This document shows, piece after piece, positions 12,246-64,000 of a stretch of 64,000 nucleotides of DNA; position 1 is the stretch's first letter, and each line of letters begins with the position of its first letter. The stretch is from NCBI GenBank assembly GCA_034508935.3, contig CM067449.1:41054303-41118302 (forward strand), in the 5' to 3' direction. The position numbers were made by a program, and so were the translations under genes. The notes under the pieces were generated by a model. The model ran no database searches. It was not told the origin of the DNA and saw only the letters and a list, made by a program, of their open reading frames with translations. This DNA comes from Berghia stephanieae (taxonomy: Eukaryota > Mollusca > Gastropoda > Nudibranchia > Aeolidiidae).

Positions 12246-13107
12246 ATGGTTTACAAAGTGCATATTATATTAATACGTAAAAAAATACATGATTTGCACA
12301 TTAAAAATATTTTTAAAATCTCTTACAAAACGATAAATCTATCTAAATGTCTCCCTACTACCACAAAAAGACTACAGAAAGGGCCCAGATGAAATCACAT
12401 TTATGATCTCATTCTAGAGTGAGGACACAAGGCCATGCAGAGTGGACAATGTTTTATAGGAGGATAGAGGAGATAGCAAACGTAGTGTGGACCTGTGAAG
12501 AATCCACTGGCCGAGAGGCAACCAACGATTGATACAAGTTGAGGTAAAGTCAATTAAAAACAGCATATTATCATTATTTGTCATAATGGGAAGCAAAAGT
12601 CATGACGTGACACCTTTCTCTCATCTGGTTAAAAAATCATTGGAAGTGTGTAACCAGTCCTCCGGAGGACTAACAATGAATAGAATACTTATTGAATCAT
12701 AAGGTAGAACAACTATCTAAGTAGTAGTAGCAGGACGTACAGTCAGATTCTTCTGATTGTGGAGCGTAAAAAAGGCGAGGATAGATGACCAGCTTTTATT
12801 TAGGCTAGAAAATATAAGATGTATCACTTTGACACCAGAAGATCAAATTACACAAGGCATGTTTCTTTCCAGTCTTTCAGAGGACAGGTTCCACACTTCC
12901 AAGGAGATTGAACCAGTAATTTGACATCACACTATCTACTGTTCCCCATTAGTTCTGGAAATAATTCGTATTATTCAGGCATCGTTGTTTTGTGTCTCAA
13001 GATACACATAGGAAGACTATAAATAATCGCAGACCTGCACTGACAACAATTTTTTTTAAAAAGTTCTTTTAATTTCCTAAAAATATAAATTATGAATATC
13101 TCTTTGA
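12246..13107. other. unassigned noncoding stretch
   Basis: No gene or recognised repeat. 12414-12596 has a minus-strand open frame without conserved features; I do not call it. Confidence 0.4.
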
Positions 13108-13392
13108 TTAACCCATTCCTTACCAGCCAAAGGAAAATTGTCACATTCGTTACGATACAAACCAACAGTTTTTTCATTCTGATTTCTCTTGTACATTACA
13201 AAATTGTAAAGAAATGCTTTGATTACAGCTATAAATACTAAACACTGTGTTGTAGACTCATTTTGCTGAACAACATTCTGTATAGAATGCACTTGTTAAT
13301 TTTTTTGTTTGATTAGGAAAAGTCTATTTTTGTGTTGGGTGGGTTAAGTTTTCAGGAGAAATTCTAAAAATGGCTGGTAAGGAGAGAGTTAA
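13108..13392. mobile_element. piggyBac-like MITE, family A, copy 1
   Basis: TTAA at both ends; left TTAACCCATTCCTTACCAGC and right inverse of TTAACTCTCTCCTTACCAGC. Same interior as the copies at 39091 and 57110 (GGAAAATTGTCACATTCGTT). TTAA flanks with CCC/CTC termini fit piggyBac. Confidence 0.8.
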
Positions 13393-13486
13393 ACTTAAAT
13401 TTCAATCTAAGATACATTCATCAAATCACCCTGGAAAGAAAGGGTTTTTAACTTCAAGTTAGAGTTTTTTTTTAAAATTTAATAAT

Positions 13487-13788
13487 TGAGCTTTTATAGA
13501 GCGCAAAATCCACTAAATATGTTCAAAGCACTTTACAAAGGGTCTCTGACCAACAGCAACACGTAACATAAAGGACAAGACATGGTGCCTGTTAGGCTGA
13601 TATTACAAATTTTTTACTGATAGAGACAACACTGTTAACGGTCAGGTACTCATTTTACACCTGAGTACAGAGAGAAAATGTGAGTAAAGAGCCTTTTCCC
13701 AGGACTCAAATATGTGCCGAGCAAAGCTCGAACCTAAGACCTTCTGATCCGAAAGCGAGTGTCATACCAGTAGACCACATATCCACAC
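13487..13788 (-). repeat. R2 SINE, full length
   Basis: From GAGCTTTTATAGAGCGCAAA to the tRNA-like head (rev. complement of TACCAGTAGACCACATATCC). Confidence 0.85.
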
Positions 13789-14189
13789 AATCTAAACCCA
13801 GCGTAGAAGGGTTAAAAATCAGATAAAACCATAAAATCATGAGAAAAATCCCAATTGTTAAAATAGTTGGTCCTGACAACAACAAAAAAAGAAAAACAAT
13901 TTTCTAGATTCTAATCTAATAATAATAATTTTAAAATATGTTGAAGTGACAGGTCTGTAAACGGAGAAGTGTAATTTACACAATAATTTAAAATAGGTAG
14001 ATAGTAGGAATTGCATAGAGATGGTGTAATATCAATCATATAAATTTATTCTAAAATGCCCAGAATGGGATATAAAACCTTGTTATAACAATGATGGAAG
14101 GCTGCCTGAAGACTAAAAAAACTCTCAATACAAGATGAAATGTACAAAGTGGTCCTTCACAGTCATAGAAAAGCTCTTACAATACAATA

Positions 14190-14480
14190 CAATACAATAC
14201 AATTCCTAATAAGAGATAAATTAGGCCAATTGTGTGGCCTTTGGTGCCCTATCACAGTTATAAAAAAGCCTGATATGCATTAGAAAGATATAAAGTACAG
14301 GTTTCAATTATTTTTAAAAAAAACATAAATTACTCATCGAATTCAAACTTAAGGTGATCTTGTTCCTTATCAACACAGTTCTTAAAAACATTGACATTTC
14401 TTGCAGTTTTTGAAGAGACGTGGAGAGAGTTCCAAATATCTATGGTCCTGAAAATTCTTATATTGCATAATAATTGAAGA
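14190..14480 (-). mobile_element. LINE 3' remnant (CR1/L2-like) with ATTGT tail
   Basis: Minus strand reads RTIDIWNSLHVSSKTARNVN, VFKNCVDKEQDHLKFEFDE then stop, the typical xIWNSLPxxVVxAxSxxxFKxxLDK ending of CR1/L2/jockey-type RTs, followed by an AT-rich 3' UTR and a (ATTGT)n tail at 14185-14205. Confidence 0.7.
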
Positions 14481-15133
14481 GGAGGTCTTCCAAAACTAGA
14501 TTCAGCCAATTTTTTTCACTTTTTGAGATATTTCCATTATGAGCTAAATGGAAACCCTAAATTTATTTTAAGTATCACTTGATACCAGAATTTCCTTAAA
14601 TTGATATCGACCTGTGATTAACTCTCTCTAACTCATTTCAATGGAAAATCAAACAAATTTATTCGATTTTAAATCATGGTGAACTCAAGAAGTTAATCAC
14701 AATAAAATATGAGATCCAAAGAGAAACTCTAGGGAAAGTAAACCTCAATGTCTAAACATAAGAAAAAAAAGGAGGTGGTGGCGAGTTTTGGAATACAACT
14801 CTCCCTTCGTTTGCTGCCCTTTGGATACGGCACAAGTCTATCATGAAAGTACTTTCTGTAATTCTAACTAACCCAGTTATCTGACCGCTATTAAGAAGGT
14901 CAGGAGAAATTAAAACTGGTTAATTTATATCCAAGTTGACTGCTCTATCCATTGAGCTATTGAAACTTAAGAGAGTTTTTTAAAATAATTAAATAACAAA
15001 CAACTGTTTTCAGTCTCAAACTCATCTTCAGAGAGAGATAAAAATATTCTCTAGTGCATTGAAATATCTAATTGAACATGTTTATCTTCGTATAATTTTT
15101 ATCCCTCCATTTTTAAATTACTCAATAGATTAT

Positions 15134-15312
15134 GGGACAGAATGGCTCAGCAGTACGGTCTTTGCTTCGTACCCAAAGGGACTGAGTTCGACTACCCTGT
15201 GCGCTGTGTGGCCTTGAGCAAGTCACTTTGCTCTAGCTTACTTTGTAGTCCTGCATGCAATGCGGCCGATGCCTGGATTATTCCACTCTTCCCTTGGAAT
15301 AGACCCTAATGA
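15134..15312 (+). repeat. R4 tRNA-derived SINE
   Basis: Head CAGAATGGCTCAGCAGTACG, B-box-like GAGTTCGACTACC; tail CTTCCCTTGGAATAGACCC. Other copies at 41043, 48757 and 50307. Confidence 0.7.
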
Positions 15313-15333
15313 CAAATTTTTAAAAATTAAAGA

Positions 15334-15634
15334 ATTGAGCTTTATATAGCGCAATATCCACTAAATGTGCTCAAAGCACTTTACAAGGGGTCCCTGGTCA
15401 ACAGCAACATTTAACATGTAGGACGGGACATGCCGCCTGTTAGGCGATATTTCAATATTGCGGACAAAGACAACACTGTTAACGGCCAGGTACTCATTTT
15501 ACACCTGAGTATGGTGAAAGAATGTGAGTAAAGAGCCTTTTCCAAGGACTCAACTATGCGCCAAGCGCGAGGCTCGAACCCAGGACCTTCCAATCCGAAA
15601 GCGAGTGTCATACCACTAGACCACATAGCCGCAC
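15334..15634 (-). repeat. R2 SINE, full length
   Basis: Complete copy, tail box GAGCTTTATATAGCGCAATA at low end, head at ACTAGACCACATAGCCGCAC. Confidence 0.88.
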
Positions 15635-15932
15635 ATTTCCTTCTTGGGAATGAATAAAAAGGGAATTTCATTTCATTCAGGTTATGAATTTAATTTGACT
15701 GAAGCAGAGGCGTTACAGATTGAGGTTAAATATGGTCAAGGTAACATATCATTCACCAGAGAACAATCAGTATGAAAATGTAATACTCGCATCATTTTGA
15801 TAAGTCCCATCAAGACACATTTGTTTTGATTTTAAAGATAATTATGTGTAACCCTGGCCTTCAAATGGAATTATGTCGGAATGAAGTTTGAGCTCAAAGC
15901 TCAAAGTGATACGAAGCTGCCAGAAGCTGTGG

Positions 15933-16286
15933 ACTGTAAAAAGTATTTAAACAAAAATGAATAGAACAGCTTCAAAAAGAAAAAGAAAAAAAGAACAAAA
16001 TACCAAACACATAACTTTTTGGGCTCAAAACCCTTCTTCAGCCAAAAAAACAAACAAACAACAAATAAAAAAAAAAACCCAGATGAAAACATAAATTATT
16101 TATAAACCAGAAAAATCTGGTTTTAAAGTAATGCATTTATGTTTTCGTTGTTTTGTTTTTTTGTTGTTGGCTGAAGAAGGGTTTTGAGACCAAAACAATC
16201 TGTGTTTTTGGAGGTTTTTTTTTGTTTTTCTTTTTTTATGAAGCTGTTATATTCATTTTTTGTTTAAATACTTTTTACAGTTCATA
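15933..16286. mobile_element. R8 foldback element, short-interior copy
   Basis: Arms of about 150 bp: AAAAAGTATTTAAACAAAAA ... ATACCAAACAC ... GGGCTCAAAACCCTTCTTCA at the left and their inverse at the right (GAAGAAGGGTTTTGAGACC ... TTTGTTTAAATACTTTTT). Almost no interior. Confidence 0.8.
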
Positions 16287-16504
16287 GCTCAAATTTTTTG
16301 ATTTGTCTGTAACAAATAAGCACAGCATTTTAAAAAAAAATAATTTTTTTTTGGCACACCACAATGAGCTTCATAGGGATAATAAATATATACATTTGTC
16401 TTTAAAAAACATGAAGTGTAAACATTTAAATCTAATCATTTTTGAGAAATGGTTAAATCTTCAGTATTTAGTTCATCCCGACATAATACCAATTTGAGGT
16501 TACA

Positions 16505-17560
16505 TATGTGAGTGTTTAACAAGTATGCGCTTATTTACATGAAAAGCCTGCCTAGTTGTGACAGAAAAAGGTAAAATAAAATATAAACCACAAACTTCAA
16601 TGGGGGGATTCATTTGATAAAATTTTCGTGTACCCCTTACCGCACCACCTCGGTGTCAAAATTTAATCCAAGAGGCATATCATGTTCTATTAGTTATTAA
16701 GTAGGTGTCAGAAATATATCGAGTATATTTCAGAACGGAGATATAGAAATTAAATCTTATCTTTTATAAAATGTTACAAAATTCGTATCATCAAAGAAAA
16801 GATCTCTTTAACTTCAAACATAATATTGGTCTCATTTTGATAGGAAATTATATAATAATATAATAGTACAGTATTTGGTATATTATGGCAAACCCTGTTA
16901 TAGGATAGACGTATTTAATATTTATTTTTTTTTTAACGAGTTAAAAATAAATATTTTGTTTTGCTCTGTTTAAGATAGATTTTTAGATAGGGGGGGGGGG
17001 GGGGGGGGGGGGAGGCTTAGAAATATTAAAACAACCATAAATCACGGCCGCACCTATGCTGAAAGAAACGGAGAAGCATGAAAAAGATACCAGTTTACAT
17101 TCAATCATCTGATTTAAATTGCATACGAATTATCATAACATTTATCTATCTTAAAGTTACAGTACAATTCAATAACTGACAAAACCTTTATTTATTTAGA
17201 AAAACAAAACAACCAAACACATCATTAAAAAGAGAGGAAAACTTTATAAATAAACAATTCACAGAATATGCAAAATGAGCAATTAAATCAGAATGAGTAG
17301 ATAATTTTGTTCCCCTCTGATCTGATTGAAATAGCAATCAAGATGAATTTGCTGATAAAATATCCATACCACCAAGGTCTAAACTGTGTTTGCTTATGTG
17401 AATATAAAAAATCAATTAACCAAGAAAACATGCAGAAGCTTCAAATGGTGCTCACACTACTATGTTATGACGATCGACCCAATCTGCAAATTCTTTATCC
17501 CACTTATAAGTCTTGTCTTTTGACAACATTTATAGATTAGTAAAAACAGAAAATGAAGTG
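16505..17560. other. AT-rich noncoding stretch with a 23-G run
   Basis: G23 at 16990-17012. No coding signal or recognised repeat. Confidence 0.5.
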
Positions 17561-17562
17561 AG

Positions 17563-17990
17563 TAGAAAGTGCCAGAGGCCAATAGAGAATAAAATTTTCA
17601 TGGCAATGAGGGCTTGAACCCACCTCCTTACTGATCGACAACTCCCCTGGCCTTGAGAGGGACGCTATGCAGTCGAAACCATCCACCACTCAAAAAACAA
17701 AAAAGTGGTTTCAAACGTAGCATCTTTCCTGAATCCCGCTCCTGACTTCTTGAGGTCATGGGTTCAAGACACAGCAACTCTGCGAAGTTTGTTTACAAGC
17801 CAGCAGTAATACTAAAGCTCTATTCTCAACACAAACATAACATAGAAACAATTAGATATTGAGAGGGCTACCATATTGAGGTTGAATATTAATTCAGAAA
17901 AATGAGTGGAGCAGGCACTTATGTTGATAGTAACAGAAAATGAAGTGAGTAGAAAAACGCCAGAAGACAATAGAGAATTCTCTAAGGAAA
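17563..17990 (-). repeat. R9 tRNA-derived SINE
   Basis: GAAGTGAGTAGAAAGTGCCA, AGAGAATAAAATTTTCATGG, a B-box-like GAACCCACC region, then CTCAACACAAACATAACATA and GAGTGGAGCAGGCACTTATG. The first 60 bp recur at 17929-17990. Confidence 0.65.
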
Positions 17991-18524
17991 CAAATGATTC
18001 CATTGCTTGAACTATTGAATACAACTCATGATTATTTTTCTTTTGTAGTCATAGACTTGTCTTTTGACGTAATTTTTCGGTCAGTGTCAGGATATGAGTT
18101 TGTGAAGGCTACAATTCGCCTTAACTATTACACCAACATCATCTCCCATTTTGGTCTTGGTGGTTTTGGTTTTCTAATCTTTCATTAAAACAATGAGTTT
18201 CACAATGAATTCTGGGTTGCATTTAACATGCAAATTAGATACAGTAAGAAAAAGGCAACGTTTATCAAATGACAATTTACTCTTTTTAAAAAAAAAAATT
18301 TTAAATTTAAAAACATAGAAATGGAAGTCATTTTTCTTTTCTACCAAAGATAATACAGGTTATGTTAAACCACAACTACATGTCAGTATTTGAATATTAA
18401 TATCATATCTATATCATGATTAATATATCATTACATTACAATATATAAGCCTGGCAAACAAAAATGGCCAATTCTTATCTAATACAGCTTCACTGTGCTG
18501 CATCACTGATCACCTGCGTAGTCC

Positions 18525-19152
18525 AAATATTATTGTAAATAATGTAATCCTCCTGAAAACCAGACTCATTCGGAGTCTGCTTCGGGAGGCAGGATTGGAT
18601 TATTTTGATCAGTACTGATCCGCAACCCATTCCAGCTCGTGTCAGGGTCCACGTAGGGGCATTCTTCCCCCCGCCTCCTGGGCAACGGTTGGAGTATTCC
18701 GAAAGGAACTTTCTAACCGGCTGATGACACGAGTTTCTATGTGTCTGAGGTGACGGATGAAGGGAGGAATCAACCGCCGTGGCCAGATTGCCCTAGTTCA
18801 CGCAATAAGCTGTGCTAGCCCCATGACGCTGGTGGGGTGAAGGGAAACTGTCACTCTACAAAGATACCCTCCTGGACTCCCAGCCTAGACACCATTAATG
18901 GGTGGACAGAGCTCATAGCCTTGGAAAGCAGTCTGTCTAGGAGAAGGAAAACTCCAACTTCAAACCACCACTGCCTTGTGGATCTGGGAAGATGAAAGGC
19001 TATGGAATCACATCCAGAGAATAAAGAACCGCTGAAGTCGGAGTCGCAGAGCCGAAAGGCGCAAATAGTCTGGAGAGGGAAACCAACCCAAAAATTAATG
19101 TGACACGCATCCTCCTCACAATGAGGAACGAAGAAGAAGAAGAAGGAGTCCA
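18525..19152 (+). mobile_element. GC-richer retroposon segment with (GAA)n tail
   Basis: GC content stands out from its surroundings. It ends in CAATGAGGAACGAAGAAGAAG, the same kind of tail as the RTE remnant at 6160, so it may be an RTE 3' part or a nonautonomous relative. No RT motif seen; open frames across it look accidental. Confidence 0.45.
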
Positions 19153-19339
19153 CTTCCACAGAAGGTCTCATAAAATTACATAATCTTTAAAATCCTGCAA
19201 CTGGTGATCTTCTGTAACATTTCAACTGTATTATTACTTAGCAAAACTGGACACAACTACACTGAACATATTAAATCAATTTAACTATTAACAACTTCTC
19301 TCCCCCCCCCCCCCTCCCACCCCCCCAAAAAAAAAAAAA

Positions 19340-19502
19340 AAAAATACAATGACACCTCTTCAATCCGAACATCTCCATTCCCAGCATTTTGTCCAGATTA
19401 CAGAGTGCACAAATAAGGGGGGGGGGGGGGGGGGAGGAAATCCATCCTATCCGGATATTGGAGACATCCGGATTATGGAGCTCTGGATTAGAGAGAATCA
19501 AT
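19340..19502. mobile_element. pogo-like MITE fragment
   Basis: TCAATCCGAACATCTCCATT at the left and ATCCGGATTATGGAGCTCTG, GATTAGAGAGAATC at the right resemble the ends of the element at 30290-31005. An 18-G run lies inside (19417-19434). Confidence 0.45.
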
Positions 19503-19522
19503 AAAAAAAGCTATTGATAATA

Positions 19523-19526
19523 ATAA

Positions 19527-19582
<56 letters not shown>
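19523..19582. repeat. (TAA)n microsatellite
   Basis: About 20 TAA units. Confidence 0.9.
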
Positions 19583-19583
<1 letters not shown>

Positions 19584-20115
19584 TATTCACATGCATTTCG
19601 GTGAGTGACGATATAGACCATAATTCATTTCATCAATGAAAGTAATTAATACTTGATGTGGAAGGGTTAACATGACTGAAAAAAAAACCAGCTAGCATCT
19701 ACGTACATAAATCAATAAAAAAAATGAATCTATAAGATATTTTGATATTACACAAACATTTAAATCAGTATGGTAAAGTAAGTTTATCAACATGAATACA
19801 TGCATACAATCACATTTTTAAAAAGATGTATACATATTACAACTAAATATTAAATATGATATGGAAAATTATCTGCTATTTTATGTATAAATATTGTATC
19901 TACGGTTTATATAAGTTATTAAATAGAGTATTTATTTATGTTTAAAATACGAAGGCTTTAATATTATAAAAGTATTATTTACAATATGAATTTTATGGTT
20001 TAAAAAAAAAACAAAAACAAAAACAAACAAAAACTACCAAACATTTTAAATATGTAGTCTAATATTATAAGTTTTATGTATCATAAAATTTATGGATTAA
20101 AAAAATAATATATAA

Positions 20116-20116
<1 letters not shown>

Positions 20117-20192
<76 letters not shown>
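20117..20192. repeat. (TA)n microsatellite
   Basis: About 38 TA units with one break. Confidence 0.9.
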
Positions 20193-20195
<3 letters not shown>

Positions 20196-20404
20196 TAACT
20201 CTGTAAACTGTTATTAATATCAATTTGAATGGAATGCTTCTTAAAATTCTTTTCAGAAAAATATATAGTTCGTTGTTATCAGCAACCTATCAACAGTCTG
20301 AATACAATTCGGACAAAGTATAATACATAAAGATAATCACGACCATGACGTTCCTTGTTTCTAATACTGATCATAACAATCATTTAAAAAGTAAATTTTA
20401 AAAA

Positions 20405-20908
20405 AATTAATATAACAGCTTTAAAACAAAAAAAAAAAAGAACAAAATACCAAACATGGAACATTTCGGGCTCAAAACCCTTCTTCAACCAACACAAAAA
20501 AAAAAAAATTAAAAAAAACAAAACAATAAAAACATGAAGACATTACTTAAAAACTCAGACATATGACAAAACCCTTCTTCAATCAACAAAAAAAAAATAA
20601 ACAAAAAAACAAAAAACAAAACAAAAACAAAAAAACCCAATAAAAACATGAATACATTACTTCAAAACTCAAGACAGACGGCAGAAAAACAACAAAAAAA
20701 TAAGCTCGTCCTTTCTGTAATATGATCTTGGAAGATTTTCTGTTAGAAAGGACGTTCTGCCGTCTGGGTTTTTGTTAAGTAATGTATTCATGTTTTTATT
20801 GGTTTTGTTGTTGGCTGCAACAAGGGGTTTGAGCCTGAAACATTCTGTATTTGGTATTTTGTTCTTATTTGTTCTTTTAAAAAAAAAAATAAAGCTGTTA
20901 TATTCGAG
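20405..20908. mobile_element. R8 foldback element, long-interior copy
   Basis: Left arm ATATAACAGCTTTAAAAC ... GGGCTCAAAACCCTTCTTCA, right arm AACAAGGGGTTTGAGCCTGA ... AAAGCTGTTATATTC; inner CAAAACCCTTCTTCAATC duplicated once at 20571. The middle has AAGGACGTTCTGCCGTCTGG and its partial inverse. Confidence 0.75.
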
Positions 20909-21907
20909 TTTGAGCTCTACAAGAGGGAGGGAAAAATGTTTATCCTCTGTTTATCCATGCTTTGTGAATGACCATGTACTTCGACTGATGTTTGGATTAT
21001 TTCAATGCTTTCTCTAAATAAACCCAGAAAGAGAAAAAAAAAAGAGAGAGAAATTTCCAAGCATCTGTCAGATCAAGATCAGACGAGGCAATTTTTTAAA
21101 AAAATCCTGATCCTGTAATGCCCCTGGCTTTACTGCCCTGATAATCAGACTTAAATCACAATGTGAAATTGAATGTAAGCTTCAATTTAATGTACGAAAA
21201 CAGATAAAATTGATGTTTCAGGTTTCCCCTTTATCAACAAAATCGATGAATAAAACACTACAGACTAATGAGATAATGGGGTAGTGGCGTTGTTAAGATG
21301 AATGATAATAAGACTTAAAATGATAGAAAAATGCTTATCAATCCTACTCATCAATTGATTCGTTGTTTTGCCACATCCACAACTGTTGATAAAGGGGAAA
21401 AAACTCACTGTTCACATGTTTCATCTTTGCTGATAAAACTGGGAGATAAAATTTAACTTCAAAAGTTGTTTTTTTTGTTTGTTTGTTTGTTTTTTTAATC
21501 TTTGACATAATAACAATCTAGCGTTAGAGTTTTATTATTATTTATACTATTTTGCCAAAAATGATTACAAAGCTGAAATGATTAACAAATGCCAACTATA
21601 TAAACAATAAAAGCCTTTTGTAAAACAATTACACCTGAGTTTTAAAAAAATTAAGTACTTGTGCTTCATAAAACGTTACAATCCCTATAACTAGTCTTTA
21701 TGATAATCCTCGTCAAATTGCAACTTAAAAATAATTACAATTATCATATCTCTGCATTGTTCAATAACGGTTTATTAATATTAATACCACTGCTCGAAAA
21801 TTAAGGCAATGTTACTTTTGATAGGAAATCAATTTTTCTTTTCTTTTCTTTTCTTTTCTGGAGAGATGCAAACAAACTTAATTTGTGATTGATTGTAATC
21901 CCTTACA
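20909..21907. other. noncoding stretch downstream of the PLEKHA-like gene
   Basis: No gene seen. A (CTTTT)n run at 21834-21858. Part may belong to the gene's 3' UTR. Confidence 0.4.
21771..21776 (-). promoter_or_regulatory. candidate polyadenylation signal AATAAA for the PLEKHA-like gene
   Basis: First AATAAA on the minus strand after the stop codon, about 355 bp downstream. In AT-rich DNA such hexamers are common, so this is only a candidate. An R7 repeat would fall inside the resulting 3' UTR. Confidence 0.3.
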
Positions 21908-22115
21908 TATTCTCTATATATAGCCAGCCAAATATAACATACCAACACACAAAACTGTGTGTAATCTGTAACATGTATAGTCTGCTTGATATAATTTGGT
22001 GAGAACTGATCACTAACATGCTGTCAACTTCGTTCCTTAAAGATGAAAAAAATGAAGGCATCGCTCTTTTACTCAAACAATTAATTCCGTCACTGACCCC
22101 AAACCTAATTAAATA
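21908..22115. repeat. R7 repeat
   Basis: CCAGCCAAATATAACATACC, ACACACAAAACTGTGTGTAA, TATAGTCTGCTTGATATAAT, AAGGCATCGCTCTTTTACTC. Found also at 24592, 30738, 40862 and 59231; TGTGTGTAA/TTACACATA-type ends suggest a MITE or SINE tail, class unresolved. Confidence 0.65.
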
Positions 22116-22131
22116 TCCACATTCTCTCTCA

Positions 22132-63686
<41,555 letters not shown>

Positions 63687-63849
63687 CTGTGGATGAGTTT
63701 TTTATTCAACAGTTTGAATGAGGAAAGTAATTTCAAAAATTTATCTTTTGTTGTTATGACCTATAAGCCTGCTGGTCTAGTGTTGTGATATCCCAGTGGC
63801 CCTTTGCAATGATTCTGAATTAATGTATGTAACATTAGGTTCGCTTTTT

Positions 63850-64000
63850 TTTTGTTTGTTTGTTTGTTGCTTTAGGTCTCTTCCAACACAATTGAGGTTA
63901 TATGAGAGACCGCTGAAACAAAAAAAACAAGCAATCTGACAAAAATAGTACAAATGTAAATCAAAATCATAACCTAAAGATATCATAAGCTAAATTATAA
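63850..64000 (+). repeat. R13 repeat, cut by window edge
   Basis: T-rich start, hairpin GGTCTCT ... AGAGACC at 63875-63911, then ATAACCTAAAGATATCATAA; nearly identical to 10562-10708. Confidence 0.8.

Noticed and set aside
18851-19171. 106-codon minus-strand open frame
   Set aside because: It is antisense to the GC-richer retroposon segment and shows no conserved motif.

Overview
This is AT-rich animal genomic DNA with spliced genes, many SINE and LINE fragments, MITEs and very long microsatellites. A mollusc, perhaps a gastropod, is a plausible source, judging by repeat style (tRNA-derived SINEs whose tails end in AGCGCTTTACA-type boxes, hairpin-bearing ~540-bp repeats); this is inference, not proof. 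I saw no bacterial operon, CRISPR array, rRNA, LTR element or capsid/envelope element.

The main gene is on the minus strand, from 63686 (cut by the window edge on its 5' side) down to a stop at 22132. Joining 24 exons by splice sites and reading phase gives about 1,910 residues: a long N/Q/S/P-rich disordered part (first three exons), a conserved block and coiled coil (54.4-45.5 kb), a variable linker (44.9-37.4 kb), and a C-terminal block with LSMPDKVLIPERY. These are the hallmarks of the C-terminal half of the PLEKHA5/6/7 (PEPP) family. The WW/PH domains should lie upstream of the window. Every junction keeps phase except around the exon at 25336-25467, which has an 11-bp tandem duplication and one further apparent base loss.

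A second, unrecognised minus-strand exon lies at 1300-2298. It reads as protein only with three frame changes, so it is either a decayed gene or poorly polished sequence. One intact RNA gene is present: tRNA-Arg(ACG) at 4868-4940.

The rest is repeats. R1 (~540 bp, nine copies, all plus strand) and its relative R13 carry paired hairpins. R2, R3, R4, R9 and R10 are tRNA-derived SINEs. Two MITE families are flanked by TTAA (piggyBac-like). Also present are R8 foldbacks, a pogo-like element with nested insertions, several single MITEs, and LINE remnants (an RTE-like reverse transcriptase at 6160-7561 and five smaller 3' pieces). Region by region: 0-2.3 kb, nested repeats and the unknown exon; 2.3-22 kb, intergenic with tRNA, LINE and repeats; 22-64 kb, the PLEKHA-like gene, whose 10-kb intron (27.1-37.4 kb) holds a 2.2-kb GAA/CGA/CTA array.
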